Of a stretch of 64,000 nucleotides of DNA, positions 1 to 9,203 are shown one piece after another. The first letter of the stretch is position 1. Every line of letters starts with the position of its first letter. The position numbers were made by a program, and so were the translations under genes. The notes under the pieces were generated by a model that saw only the letters and a list, made by a program, of their open reading frames with translations, did not search any database and was not told the origin of the DNA. Source of the stretch: Bacteroidota bacterium (GTDB lineage: Bacteria > Bacteroidota > Bacteroidia > Bacteroidales > VadinHA17); the NCBI GenBank assembly GCA_016718875.1, contig JADKBL010000023.1:7809-71808 (forward strand). Direction: 5' to 3'.

Positions 1-2
1 AT

Positions 3-1147
3 TCGGAAAAATATGACGGAGTAAAGCTTGATACCTTAAAAGTATCAGTAAATGAGATAAATGAAGGTGTATCTCAGGTATCGGATGGCCTTAGGAAAGC
101 TATAAATATTGCCAGATCAAACATTGAAAAATTCCACCAGGCACAACTGACAGAGGAATCTCCGGTTGAAACTCAAAAAGGTGTTAAATGCTGGCGTAAA
201 AGCGTTCCGGTTGAAAAAGTCGGACTTTACATTCCTGGTGGAAGTGCACCTCTTTTCTCCACAGTGCTGATGCTGGGAATACCTGCGAAAATAGCAGGAT
301 GCAGCGAAATCATCCTTTGCACGCCTCCTGATAAAAATGGGAAGATTAATCCTGTCATACTCTACACTGCCAGTATTATCGGGGTAAAAAATATATTCAA
401 AACTGGTGGGGCCCAGGCGATTGCCGCAATGGCTTACGGCACAGCTTCAATCCCTGCAGTTTACAAAATTTTCGGTCCGGGCAACCAGTATGTTACAAAA
501 GCAAAAGAGCTGATACAGCAGGATGGCATACCTATTGACATGCCGGCCGGACCAAGTGAAGTTCTGATCATTGCTGATAACTCTGCTGATCCTGAATTCG
601 TTGCAGCGGACCTTCTTTCGCAGGCAGAGCATGGAGCCGACAGTCAGGTGGTCCTTGTAACTGATTCAAAGGAACTTCCCGGAAAGGTTAATAATGCTGT
701 TGAAAGACAATTATCAGAACTTCCCAGGAAGGATATTGCCGCAAAATCGCTGGGGAATAGTATGATGATTGTCCTGAAAACAATGGATGAATGCATGGAC
801 CTCAGCAATAAATATGCTCCGGAACATCTTATTATCAATACCATAAACAGTAAGGAACTTGCCTCAGGAGTTATGAATGCCGGATCGGTATTTATCGGGA
901 GCTACAGCTGTGAAAGTGCAGGTGACTATGCCTCAGGTACAAATCATACTCTACCACAAATGGCTTTGCCAGGAATTTCAGCGGAGTGTCTGTTGAAAGC
1001 TTCCAGAAAAAGATCTCATTCCAGGAGCTTACACCGGAAGGCATCAGAAATATAGGACCTGCAATTGAAATTATGGCTGAGGCAGAGAACCTCCGGGCAC
1101 ACAGAAATGCAGTCAGTATCAGATTAAACAGCTTAAAGAATGGTTGA
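3..1147 (+). CDS. hisD: Histidinol dehydrogenase HisD (5' partial, one frameshift)
   Basis: Catalyses the last two oxidations of histidine synthesis, L-histidinol to L-histidine with NAD, in the cytoplasm. The reading frame is open from base 3 with no start, so roughly the first 45 residues lie outside the window. Recognisable family motifs are GLYIPGG near base 230, FGPGNQYV, and DMPAGPSEVLIIAD. A single missing base near 956 (after the codons for NHTLP) shifts the frame. In the next frame the expected tail TNGFARNFSGVSVESF continues to a stop at 1145-1147. The end overlaps the start of hisC by 8 bases, showing operon coupling. The break is probably a consensus error because both halves match the family well. 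Confidence 0.9.
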
Positions 1148-2171
1148 TATAAGCAATCTTGTAAGGGATAATGTAAAAAACCTTACTCCCTACTCCTGTG
1201 CAAGGGATGAATTTAAAGGCAGCACAGGTATCTTTCTGGATGCAAATGAAAATCCATACGGGAAGCTCAACCGCTATCCTGATCCGTATCAGAAAGAGCT
1301 GAAGAAAGCGATATCCGGATATAAGGAAATTCCTGAAGAGAATATCTTTCTCGGCAACGGAAGTGATGAGATAATCGATCTCTGCTTCAGGGTATTCTGC
1401 CGTCCCGGAGTTGACAAGGCACTCACCTTCACTCCCACCTACGGAATGTATGAGGTATCGGCTTCTGTAAACGATGTGCAGGTGATAAAAATTCCCCTGA
1501 ATACATCTTTCCAGATTGATATGCAGAAGGTTACTCCACTTCTTGCTGATAAAAGTCTTAAACTGATATTTATCTGCTCGCCCAACAATCCCTCAGGCAA
1601 TAGCATGAATTATGCTGATGTAGAATATATAGTATCAAAATCAGATAGCATAGTTGTTATTGATGAAGCATATATCGATTTCAGCGACAAGCCTTCATTC
1701 ATTAAACTTGTTGAAAAATATCCCAATCTGATTGTCATGCAGACATTCAGCAAGGCTTTCGGACTAGCATCAGTAAGAGTGGGAATGGCATTTGCCGGCA
1801 GTGCAATTGTGCAGTACTTCAACAAAATAAAACCACCTTATAATATCAGCACCATAAACCAGAAAACAGCCCTTTCAAAAATCAGCAGGAGCTTTGAAGT
1901 GGCAAAGCAGGTCAGAAAGATCAAAAGAGAGAAGGAGAAACTTGTTTTTCAGATTGGAAAACTTGACCTGACAGAGATGATCTATCCCTCCGATGCAAAC
2001 TTTATTCTGGTAAAGGTTAAGGATGCCAACCTGATTTACGGCGAACTTGTAAAAATGAATATAATAACACGCAACAGAAATTCAGTGGTCAGAAACTGTA
2101 TCAGGATAACAGTAGGAAAACCGTCTGAAAACAAATTACTTCTGAAAGCTCTTAAAACAATAAAAATATGA
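1140..2171 (+). CDS. hisC: Histidinol-phosphate aminotransferase HisC
   Basis: PLP-dependent class I/II aminotransferase that makes histidinol phosphate from imidazole-acetol phosphate and glutamate. The 343-residue length is normal for the family. Visible motifs are DANENPYG near residue 34, SPNNPSGN near 147, VVIDEAYIDF near 172, and the PLP lysine K205 in QTFSKAFGLASVRVG. The start overlaps the end of hisD, and its TGA overlaps the ATG of hisB as ATGA, so translation is coupled. The frame is intact. Confidence 0.95.
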   Translation: MVDISNLVRDNVKNLTPYSCARDEFKGSTGIFLDANENPYGKLNRYPDPYQKELKKAISGYKEIPEENIFLGNGSDEIIDLCFRVFCRPGVDKALTFTPTYGMYEVSASVNDVQVIKIPLNTSFQIDMQKVTPLLADKSLKLIFICSPNNPSGNSMNYADVEYIVSKSDSIVVIDEAYIDFSDKPSFIKLVEKYPNLIVMQTFSKAFGLASVRVGMAFAGSAIVQYFNKIKPPYNISTINQKTALSKISRSFEVAKQVRKIKREKEKLVFQIGKLDLTEMIYPSDANFILVKVKDANLIYGELVKMNIITRNRNSVVRNCIRITVGKPSENKLLLKALKTIKI

Positions 2172-3257
2172 AGAAGGTACTCTTTATTGACAGGGATGGA
2201 ACTATTATCAAGGAACCACCCGATGAGTAGGTAGACAGTTTTGATAAATTTGAGTTTCTGCCCGGTGCAATAACAAACCTGTCAAAGATCGCCCGTGAGA
2301 CTGATTATGAACTTGTACTGGTCACAAACCAGGACGGGCTTGGAACTGCATCATACCCTGAGGATACTTTCTGGCCCGTACAGAATATGATGCTGAAAAT
2401 ACTTAAGAGCGAAGGGGTTGAATTCAGGGAAATCTTTATCGACAAAACAGTGCCTGTTGATAAGGCTCCTACCCGCAAACCGGGAACTGCAATGCTTGTA
2501 AAATATCTTGCACAGGGAATTGATCTTGAATCGTCATATGTGATTGGCGACAGGCTGACTGATATCCAGCTGGCTAAAAACCTGGGATGCAGGGCCATCT
2601 TTATTAATAAGGATACATCACCCGATGCGGCGCTGGCAACTACCGACTGGAACGATATTTACAGTTTTCTCAAACAAATACCCCGAACAGCTGGTGTAAT
2701 CAGAAAAACATCCGAAACCAGGATTGAGGTGAATGTAAATCTTGATGGCACAGGGAAAGGCAGAATATCAACCGGACTTGGATTTTTTGACCACATGCTT
2801 GAACAGATCTCAAAGCATGGAAATATAGATCTGGAGATAACAGCAAACGGGGACCTGAATGTTGATGAACATCATACTGTGGAGGATGTGGCCATTACTC
2901 TTGGGGAGGCTATCCTTAAGGCTCTGGGCGGAAAGAAAGGGATTGAAAGGTATAGTTTCGTCCTCCCGATGGATGACTGTCTGGCCCAGGTGGCGCTCGA
3001 TTTCGGTGGCAGGCCATGGCTGATCTGGGATGTTGAATTTGCAGGAGAAAGAATAGGTGAGGTTCCTACAGAGATGTTTTTTCACTTTTTCAAATCATTT
3101 TCCGACAGTGCCAGGTGCAATCTTAATATCAAGGCCGGACGGGGAGAATGAACATCACAAGATAGAAGCAATTTTCAAGGCATTTTCAAAAGCAGTAAAA
3201 ATGGCTGTTAAACAGACTGATAACTATAATCTTCCATCAACCAAAGGTGCCTTATGA
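2168..3257 (+). CDS. hisB: Bifunctional HisB: histidinol-phosphatase / imidazoleglycerol-phosphate dehydratase (in-frame TAG and one frameshift)
   Basis: Two-domain enzyme for two histidine steps. The N-terminal HAD phosphatase domain starts MKKVLFIDRDGT (the DxDGT nucleophile motif) and includes GDRLTDIQLAKNLG. The C-terminal dehydratase domain has the metal-binding runs FFDHMLEQ and DEHHTVEDV. Two defects are visible. A TAG at 2228-2230 stands where family members usually carry Gln (PPDE-stop-VDSFDKFEFLPG). One extra base near 3136 shifts the frame after NLNIKA; the expected tail GENEHHKIEAIFKAFSKAVK continues in the other frame to the stop at 3255-3257. That stop overlaps the hisH ATG. Domain content leaves no doubt about identity; whether it is functional depends on whether the defects are real. 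Confidence 0.88.
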
Positions 3258-3833
3258 TTGCAATCGTAAAATATAATGCCGGCAATATAATGTCGGTCCG
3301 GAATGCAGTTACAAGGCTCGGGTTTGAAAGTATCATAACTGATAAAAGGGATGAACTGGCCGGTGCGGATAAAGTGATATTTCCGGGTGTCGGGGAGGCA
3401 GGTTCTGCAATGAAATACCTGAAAGAAAAGGGACTTGATGAAACCATCATATCCCTAAGTAAGCCAATCCTTGGAATATGTCTCGGACTTCAGTTACTTT
3501 GTCGTTTCAACGAAGAATCAGGCACACAGGGCCTTGGAATATTTAACAGTGATGTAAAACTGTTCCCGCCGGTAGACAAAATTCCGCATATGGGATGGAA
3601 CAACTTTCTCACTATGAACGGTGAACTTTTCAAAGATATCTCACTGAATGATGATGTCTATTATGTGCACAGCTATTATGCAGAAATTTCATCCTCAACA
3701 ATTGCTACATGCGATTATATAGTTCCTTTCAGTGCTGCAATGCACAAGGATAACTTCTGAGCAACCCAGTTTCACCCGGAGAAGTCGGCCGAGAGTCGGT
3801 GAAAAGATCCTTAGAAATTTCCTTGAGCTATGA
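3254..3833 (+). CDS. hisH: Imidazole glycerol phosphate synthase glutamine amidotransferase subunit HisH (in-frame TGA and frameshift near the C-terminus)
   Basis: Class I glutaminase that feeds ammonia to HisF. Oxyanion and nucleophile motifs are FPGVGEAGSAM and GICLGLQLL, with catalytic Cys76. The catalytic His/Glu motif appears as TQFHPEKS, but it lies downstream of a TGA at 3758-3760 that replaces the Trp expected in NFWATQFHPE. An extra base near 3793 then shifts the frame, after which VGEKILRNFLEL runs to a stop at 3831-3833. Without readthrough the protein would lose its catalytic His and Glu. The gene overlaps hisB upstream and hisA downstream by ATGA junctions. Confidence 0.87.
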
Positions 3834-4492
3834 GAATAATAATTGCCATTGATATCATAGAAGGTAAATGCGTCAGACTGACCAGGGGAGATTTCAATAC
3901 CAGAAAGATCTATAATGAAGATCCTCTTGAGATAGCCAAGCAGATAGAGGACAGCGGGCTTAAGTATCTGCACCTTGTTGATCTCGACGGTGCAAAGAAC
4001 AAAAGGATTGAGAATCTGAAAGTACTGGAGACTATTGCAGGTAATACAAGTCTGACCATTGATTACGGAGGCGGGTTGAGAACTGCAGATGATTTGAAAC
4101 GCGTTTTTAATGCAGGTGCCAGACAGGCAACAGCAGGCAGTATTGCAGTCAGGGAACCTCATCTCTTTATCGACTGGCTTAATGAATTTGGTGGTGAGAA
4201 AGTCGAAAATTCAGACATTGATATAAGTGGTTTTATTTCTGATTTTGTATCAAAAGGAGTGAAATACACGATTTGCACTGACATCAGCAAAGACGGGATG
4301 CTGCTGGGACCATCAACAGAAATTTATAAAGAGATCCTGGGTGAAGTCAAAGTAAATCTGATAGCAAGCGGAGGAATTTCATCAGTAAAGGATATTACTG
4401 ATATGAAAAGTATCGGATGCGAAGGCACAATAGTTGGCAAAGCATTTTATGAAGGTAAGGTAACACTTAAAGAACTGGCACAATTATGCTGA
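3830..4492 (+). CDS. hisA: Phosphoribosylformimino-AICAR-P isomerase HisA with an internal deletion
   Basis: TIM-barrel isomerase of the fourth histidine step. The N-terminus MRIIIAIDIIEGKCVRL carries the first catalytic Asp at residue 8, and TDISKDGMLLGPS and IASGGISS are the later phosphate-binding strands. The protein has 220 residues, about 20 fewer than usual. The gap is around base 4205, where FGGEKV is followed directly by ENSDIDISGF. Relatives have a strand of the form LGADVKxGxIxxxGW there, which holds the second catalytic Asp. The frame is preserved. As written, HisA would lack its general acid/base partner. Its end overlaps hisF by 7 bases. Confidence 0.88.
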   Translation: MRIIIAIDIIEGKCVRLTRGDFNTRKIYNEDPLEIAKQIEDSGLKYLHLVDLDGAKNKRIENLKVLETIAGNTSLTIDYGGGLRTADDLKRVFNAGARQATAGSIAVREPHLFIDWLNEFGGEKVENSDIDISGFISDFVSKGVKYTICTDISKDGMLLGPSTEIYKEILGEVKVNLIASGGISSVKDITDMKSIGCEGTIVGKAFYEGKVTLKELAQLC

Positions 4493-5238
4493 AAAGAAGA
4501 ATCATACCATGTCTCGATATCAAGGACGGGAGGACAGTGAAGGGAGTAAACTTCCTTAATCTTGTTGATGCCGGCGATCCTGTTGAACTTGCAAAGGCAT
4601 ATGTCGAACAGGGTGCCGATGAGCTCGTTTTTCTTGACATAACTGCAACAGTTGAAAAAAGAAAAGCTCTGGCAGGACTTGTTGAAAGAATTGCAGCAGA
4701 GATAAATATCCCCGTTACAGTCGGAGGAGGAATTAACAGTGTTGAAGATGTTGCTGTTCTGATAAAAGCCGGTGCTGATAAGATTACGATCAATTCGTCG
4801 GCAGTAAAAAGGCCGGAGCTCATATCAGAAATCGCTTCTCAGTTCGGAAGCCAGTGCGTTGTTGTTGCAATTGATACAAAATTGACTGATGACGGGTGGA
4901 AAGTATTTGTGAACGGAGGCAGGATGATCACCCCTTTTAAGACTGTTCCATGGGCAAGAAAAGTTGAAGAGCTTGGAGCAGGTGAGATAATGCTTACTTC
5001 GATGAATACCGATGGCACAAAGTCGGGTTTTTCTCTCGATATTACAGCAGAAGTGAGCAGAAGTGTGAACATACCGGTAATCGCTTCAGGAGGTGCAGGA
5101 ACGATGCAGCATTTCAGGGCTGTATTCAATAATACGTCCTGCAGTGCCGCACTGGCAGCAAGTATCTTCCACTTCGGGGAAATTGATATAAGGGATTTGA
5201 AAAAATATTTAAAAGAAGAAAATATTGCAGTAAGGTAA
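4486..5238 (+). CDS. hisF: Imidazole glycerol phosphate synthase cyclase subunit HisF
   Basis: TIM-barrel cyclase that converts PRFAR and ammonia from HisH to IGP and AICAR. The 250 residues are intact. Catalytic residues Asp11 (IIPCLDIKDGR) and Asp130 (VVVAIDTK) are at the canonical positions, and the C-terminal phosphate site ASGGAGTMQHF and the conserved ending ASIFHFGEIDI are present. It overlaps hisA. A Bacteroidota-type cacagag repeat begins directly after its stop and separates it from hisIE. Confidence 0.95.
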   Translation: MLKRRIIPCLDIKDGRTVKGVNFLNLVDAGDPVELAKAYVEQGADELVFLDITATVEKRKALAGLVERIAAEINIPVTVGGGINSVEDVAVLIKAGADKITINSSAVKRPELISEIASQFGSQCVVVAIDTKLTDDGWKVFVNGGRMITPFKTVPWARKVEELGAGEIMLTSMNTDGTKSGFSLDITAEVSRSVNIPVIASGGAGTMQHFRAVFNNTSCSAALAASIFHFGEIDIRDLKKYLKEENIAVR

Positions 5239-5395
5239 CCTCTGTGTATCTCTGTGACTTGGGATGTTTAATAAGTCAAAATCCATTAACCACAGAGGTC
5301 ACAAAGAATAAACACAGAGATCACAAAGAAATAAAATCAAAACTTATTTTTTGTTTTTATTGATCGGGCTTTGTGTTCTTTGTGGTTAAAAAAAA
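5239..5395. repeat. Palindromic intergenic repeat, 'ctctgtg/cacagag' family, copy 1
   Basis: It begins right after the hisF stop with repeated ctctgtg words, continues with cacagag and cacaaag words in inverse orientation around 5290-5335, and ends with ctttgtgttctttgtggtta. The arms can fold on each other. Two further copies lie at 13395-13525 and 31770-31885. No coding potential is seen. Confidence 0.7.
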
Positions 5396-5442
5396 CTTTT
5401 TCAACAACCCCAAGACACAAATTATCACAGATATATAATAAT

Positions 5443-6048
5443 ATGGGAATTGATATGAAACAAATAGACTTTTCAAAAGGCAACGGTCTTGTACCGGTAA
5501 TAATCCAGGACTATTCCACTCTTCAGGTTCTGATGCTTGGTTATATGAACCAGGAGGCGCTTGAGCAGACTAAGAAAGAAGGGAAAGTTACTTTCTTCAG
5601 CAGGAGCAAGAACCGCTTGTGGACGAAAGGAGAAACTTCAGGCAATTTCCTTGTTGTAAAGGAAATTCTTCCCGATTGTGACAATGACTCACTTCTCATA
5701 AAGGCAGTTCCTGCCGGTCCTACTTGCCACAATGGCACCAATTCATGCTTTGAAGCTGATACATCCAAAGGATTCCTGTATCATCTTGAAGCAGTTATAA
5801 ATCAGAGAATTGATGACGACGAAAAAGATTCCTATACGAATAAACTTTTTAGAAAAGGTATAAATAAAGTTGCTCAGAAAGTCGGGGAAGAAGCTGTGGA
5901 GCTGGTTATTGAATCGAAGGATGATAATATTGAACTATTAAAGAACGAAGCAGCTGACCTGCTTTATCATCTGCTGATACTATTGAAAACAAAGCATACC
6001 AGTCTCCGGGAAATAGAAGAAGTTTTGAAGGAAAGGCATAAGGCATAG
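5443..6048 (+). CDS. hisI: Bifunctional phosphoribosyl-AMP cyclohydrolase / phosphoribosyl-ATP pyrophosphatase HisIE
   Basis: Carries out steps two and three of histidine synthesis. The HisI domain (about residues 1-110) has FFSRSKNRLWTKGETSGN, the metal-binding DCDNDSLL and GPTCH. The HisE domain (about 115-200) has KVGEEAVELVIE and the acidic helix EAADLLYHLLILL. The frame is open further upstream to 5371, but that extension lies in repeat-derived sequence. I choose ATG 5443, with ATG 5455 (MKQIDFSKG) as an equally plausible alternative. Intact, about 201 residues. It is separated from hisF by about 200 bases of repeat. Confidence 0.92.
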   Translation: MGIDMKQIDFSKGNGLVPVIIQDYSTLQVLMLGYMNQEALEQTKKEGKVTFFSRSKNRLWTKGETSGNFLVVKEILPDCDNDSLLIKAVPAGPTCHNGTNSCFEADTSKGFLYHLEAVINQRIDDDEKDSYTNKLFRKGINKVAQKVGEEAVELVIESKDDNIELLKNEAADLLYHLLILLKTKHTSLREIEEVLKERHKA

Positions 6049-6170
6049 GGAGGCCCTCCTTCGCTAAAGCTTCGGAGGACAAGCCCCGTGAGGCGTGAGT
6101 GTGAGGCGTAATATTAGAAATAATCCTATTCTTTATTCAAAAGTAACCATTTCTTCATATTTCTTCAAAA
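6049..6170. repeat. Intergenic repeat-like region downstream of hisIE
   Basis: This short stretch holds a cctccttcgctaaagc / ttcggagg hairpin-like word and tandem gaggcgtgag / gaggcgta words. It is non-coding. The remainder of the 325-base gap up to pheA holds the promoter, leader peptide and attenuator described separately. Confidence 0.4.
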
Positions 6171-6174
6171 TTTG

Positions 6175-6204
6175 TTTGCTATTTTGAAATTTACATTACT
6201 TTTG
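6175..6204 (+). promoter_or_regulatory. Promoter of the aromatic amino-acid operon
   Basis: TTTG at 6175-6178 and TACTTTTG at 6197-6204, separated by 18 bases, match the Bacteroidota -33 TTTG / -7 TAnnTTTG consensus. Initiation would fall around 6208-6211, some 15 bases before the leader peptide ATG. Confidence 0.7.
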
Positions 6205-6224
6205 TAAACCAATTCAAAGGATAA

Positions 6225-6290
6225 ATGAATATTGTATACACATATTTCGCCTCTTTTTTTTACTTCTTTTTTTATTTTAAAAAGAGATAA
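6225..6290 (+). CDS. Phe/Tyr-rich leader peptide of the pheA operon attenuator
   Basis: A 21-residue open frame, ATG 6225 to TAA 6288-6290. It contains seven Phe and four Tyr, with the block FFYFFFYF just before a KKR ending. It sits between a good promoter and an intrinsic terminator in front of pheA and tyrA, whose end products are exactly Phe and Tyr. It is expected to act as a sensor of charged tRNA-Phe and tRNA-Tyr: a stalled ribosome leaves the segment just after the stop free to form an antiterminator. The protein product itself probably has no function. The frame is too short to be listed by ordinary gene finders. Confidence 0.85.
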   Translation: MNIVYTYFASFFYFFFYFKKR

Positions 6291-6358
6291 GGGGATTTTT
6301 GTATACAGTTAAAAACTATATGATTACAAGGGTCCCCGCAAGGGACCCTTAATTTTTT
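6291..6358 (+). terminator. Attenuator: antiterminator and intrinsic terminator of the pheA operon
   Basis: The terminator stem pairs 6328-6336 (AAGGGTCCC) with 6342-6350 (GGGACCCTT), nine perfect pairs around the loop CGCAA, followed by AA and six T at 6353-6358. The competing antiterminator pairs 6291-6300 (GGGGATTTTT), directly after the leader stop codon, with 6328-6337 (AAGGGTCCCC), ten pairs of which three are G-U. A ribosome finishing the leader would cover 6291-6300 and allow termination. A ribosome stalled at Phe or Tyr codons would not. Confidence 0.85.
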
Positions 6359-6373
6359 AATAACAGTCAGAAA

Positions 6374-7204
6374 ATGAAGATTGCAATACAGGGAGAGACA
6401 GGATGTTTTCATGAGGTCGCCGCAAGGCAATACTTCAATTATGATGAGATTGATATAGTCCCATGCTCAACATTCGACCTTACCATCAGCACTGTACTCA
6501 AAGGCGAAGCCGATTATGCTGTGATGGCAATAGAAAATGCAAGGTCGGGCAGTATCCTGCAAAACTATACCCTTATACGTGAATCGGGAATGAAGATGCT
6601 GGGAGAGCATAACCTCCGTATTGTTCAGAACCTGATGGCATTACCAGGGCAGTCAATTGATGATATTCATGAAGTCCGCTCCCATCCTATCGCCCTGGCC
6701 CAGTGCATGGATTTCCTTAAACACCATCCTTCATGGACACTTATAGAGAGCGATGATACCGCAGGAAGCGCTAAAGATGTAAGTATAAATAAAATAAAAG
6801 GAGTTGCAGCAATAGCTTCAAACGAGGCTGCCAGGATATATGGTCTCGATGTCATTGCTCCCGGAATTGAGACCTACAAGCAAAATTATACCAGGTTCCT
6901 TGTCGTGGGTCCCGAAGAAATGGGAAACAGGGAAGGAAATAAGATATCAATCTGCTTCTCAACCGGACATAAACCGGGTTCACTCGCAAAAATACTTGTG
7001 ATACTGGCTGAAAAGGAGATCAATCTTTCAAAAATACAATCAGTTCCAAGACTAAACGGAGAATGGCAGTATATGTTCTACTGTGATCTTGAAATGCCTA
7101 AAAATATTAATCCTGGTATAATTGCCAGGATACTGAGGGACCATACCAACGACCTGGAAATACTTGGTGTTTACTACAAAGGAGATATGCTATATGATAG
7201 TTAA
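6374..7204 (+). CDS. pheA: Prephenate dehydratase PheA
   Basis: Converts prephenate to phenylpyruvate. The 276 residues hold the periplasmic-binding-like catalytic domain (about 1-180), with the diagnostic NYTRFLVVG motif containing the catalytic Thr, and a C-terminal ACT regulatory domain starting about residue 195 (ISICFSTGHKPGSLAKIL), which normally binds Phe for feedback inhibition. A chorismate mutase domain is absent; the mutase is supplied by the DAHP synthase fusion three genes downstream. First structural gene after the Phe/Tyr attenuator. Its end overlaps the aminotransferase. Confidence 0.94.
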   Translation: MKIAIQGETGCFHEVAARQYFNYDEIDIVPCSTFDLTISTVLKGEADYAVMAIENARSGSILQNYTLIRESGMKMLGEHNLRIVQNLMALPGQSIDDIHEVRSHPIALAQCMDFLKHHPSWTLIESDDTAGSAKDVSINKIKGVAAIASNEAARIYGLDVIAPGIETYKQNYTRFLVVGPEEMGNREGNKISICFSTGHKPGSLAKILVILAEKEINLSKIQSVPRLNGEWQYMFYCDLEMPKNINPGIIARILRDHTNDLEILGVYYKGDMLYDS

Positions 7205-8360
7205 ACCTGCAATACGTACCGAATCGGTACAGGAATATTACTTTTCAAGAAAGCTTGCCCAGCTGGACAGGATGAGGAAGGATGGAGCCAATATCATTAA
7301 TCTCGGTATCGGCAGCCCCGATCAGATGCCGTCCGAGGAGACTATTAATGCTCTTATTGCTGAAGCAAAGAAACCCGGATCACATGGTTATCAGAGCTAT
7401 ACAGGGATACCGGCACTGAGAAAAGCATTTGCACAATGGTATGGTAAGTATTTCAGTGTGGAACTAGATCCGGATGGTGAGATACTTCCGTTATTGGGCA
7501 GCAAGGAGGGCATAATGCATATCAGTATGGCCTTTGTCAATCACGGAGATGAAGTGCTTGTACCTGATCCAGGTTATCCTACTTACACATCTGTTACAAA
7601 CCTGGTAGGTGGTATTGTACGGAAATATGATCTCAGTGAAAAGACGGGCTGGATGCCCGATATTGAAAAGCTTGAAAAAGAGGACCTCAGCAAAGTTAAA
7701 CTGATGTGGATAAATTATCCGCATATGCCAACAGGAACGAAAGGGTCTTTAGCCCTTTTTGCAATGCTGGTAAGATTTGCAAGAAAGCATTCAATCCTGC
7801 TGTGCAATGATAATCCTTACAGTTTCATTCTGAATAAAGAATACATAAGTATACTGTCAGTTGAAGGAGCAAAAGATATCGCTCTTGAGCTGAATTCGCT
7901 CAGCAAGTCACAAAATATGGCAGGATGGAGAATAGGTATGGTTGCTGGTCATCGCGATTATATTAAGGAAGTGCTCAAGGTAAAGAGCAATATGGATTCC
8001 GGAATGTTCCTTGGCCTTCAGTCAGCAGCTGTTGAGGCGCTTAATGCTCCCGAATCATGGTATGATACAGTTAATGAAACATATGCAAAAAGACGTAAGA
8101 TAGTTGAAGAGATTATGGATCTTCTCAAATGCCGTTACAGCAGGGAACAGGTGGGGCTTTTTGTATGGGGAGCAATTCCGGAGGAGATAAAATCATGTGA
8201 AGAGTATGTTGAAAACATACTTCAGAAAACACATGTTTTCATTACGCCGGGGTTCATTTTCGGTGATAACGGTGAAAGGTATATCCGTATTTCGCTTTGT
8301 GCAACTGAGGAAAAGCTGAAGGAAGCTAAGGAACGATTGGTAAAACTTGTTAACGAATGA
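7194..8360 (+). CDS. Aromatic-operon class I/II aminotransferase
   Basis: PLP-dependent fold-type I aminotransferase, related to LL-diaminopimelate and aspartate aminotransferases. By position it probably transaminates phenylpyruvate and hydroxyphenylpyruvate to Phe and Tyr. Motifs: LGSKEGIMHIS, PDPGYPTY, and the Schiff-base lysine in LNSLSKSQNMAGWRIGM. I prefer ATG 7194 (MIVKPAIRT), which overlaps pheA by 11 bases, over the longer frame starting at 7164. About 388 residues, intact. The end overlaps tyrA by four bases. Substrate assignment rests on gene context only. Confidence 0.85.
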   Translation: MIVKPAIRTESVQEYYFSRKLAQLDRMRKDGANIINLGIGSPDQMPSEETINALIAEAKKPGSHGYQSYTGIPALRKAFAQWYGKYFSVELDPDGEILPLLGSKEGIMHISMAFVNHGDEVLVPDPGYPTYTSVTNLVGGIVRKYDLSEKTGWMPDIEKLEKEDLSKVKLMWINYPHMPTGTKGSLALFAMLVRFARKHSILLCNDNPYSFILNKEYISILSVEGAKDIALELNSLSKSQNMAGWRIGMVAGHRDYIKEVLKVKSNMDSGMFLGLQSAAVEALNAPESWYDTVNETYAKRRKIVEEIMDLLKCRYSREQVGLFVWGAIPEEIKSCEEYVENILQKTHVFITPGFIFGDNGERYIRISLCATEEKLKEAKERLVKLVNE

Positions 8361-9201
8361 CAATAACAATAGTAGGAATAGGTCTGATTGGAGGTTCACT
8401 GGCAGTGGATCTGAGAAAAAGGAAATTTGCTGATAAGATTATCGGAGTAGAATCGAGCGTTCGTCATCAGAATATCGCAATGCTTACCGGACTTGTGGAT
8501 GAAATTGATTCACTGGAAAATGCTGTTGAAAAAAGTGATTTAATAATACTTTCAACACCGGTAAGCACAAACTGTCAGATCCTGCCACGGGTACTCGATG
8601 CAATTGCGGGAACAACGAAGGTAGTTACTGATATGGGATCAACCAAAGTCGGAATGGCAGAGGCTTCAAGGAATCATCCTGCAAGAGGAAGGTATGTAGC
8701 AGCTCATCCAATGGCTGGAACGGAATATTCTGGTCCGCTTGCAGCCATCGGGAAACTATTTGACTACAAAAATGTTATTATATGCGACAAGGAGCTCAGC
8801 GATGATGATGCACTTGAAAAGGTGGAACAGATGCTGGATGTGCTGAATATGAAAAAGGTATATATGAATTCTGCAGAACATGATGTGCATGTGGCCTATA
8901 TCTCTCATATTTCACATATTACATCTTTCTCTCTTGCATTAAGCGTACTTGAGAAAGAACAGGAAGAGCAGAATATTCTGACACTTGCAGGGGGAGGATT
9001 TGAGAGCACTGTCCGTCTTGCGAAAAGCAACGGCGAAACCTGGGCACCGATCTTTCTTGAGAATGCCGGTTATATTATTGAAGTAATGGATACATATATA
9101 GAAAAGATGAATCTCTTTAAAAGATGATCCATGAAAAGGACCTTGAAGGGCTTAAGAAACTGATGGAAGAGGCTAACAAGATAAGGAAGATACTCAATTG
9201 A
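8357..9201 (+). CDS. tyrA: Prephenate dehydrogenase TyrA (C-terminal frameshift)
   Basis: NAD-dependent decarboxylating dehydrogenase that makes 4-hydroxyphenylpyruvate for tyrosine. The N-terminal Rossmann motif GIGLIGGSLA is at residues 7-16. HPMAGTEYSGP and HISHITSFSLAL are the catalytic-domain motifs. The first stop is at 9125-9127 after NLFKR, but the next frame continues as MIHEKDLEGLKKLMEEANK to a stop at 9199-9201. This is the usual ending in Bacteroidota TyrA, so one A is probably missing near 9122. No ACT domain is present. The ATG overlaps the aminotransferase stop. Confidence 0.9.
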
Positions 9202-9203
9202 GT

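Noticed and set aside
3758..3760. TGA in hisH as a selenocysteine codon, given selD in the window
   Set aside because: The expected residue is Trp, not a redox Cys, and no SECIS-like hairpin immediately follows. The neighbouring one-base shift suggests a sequence defect.
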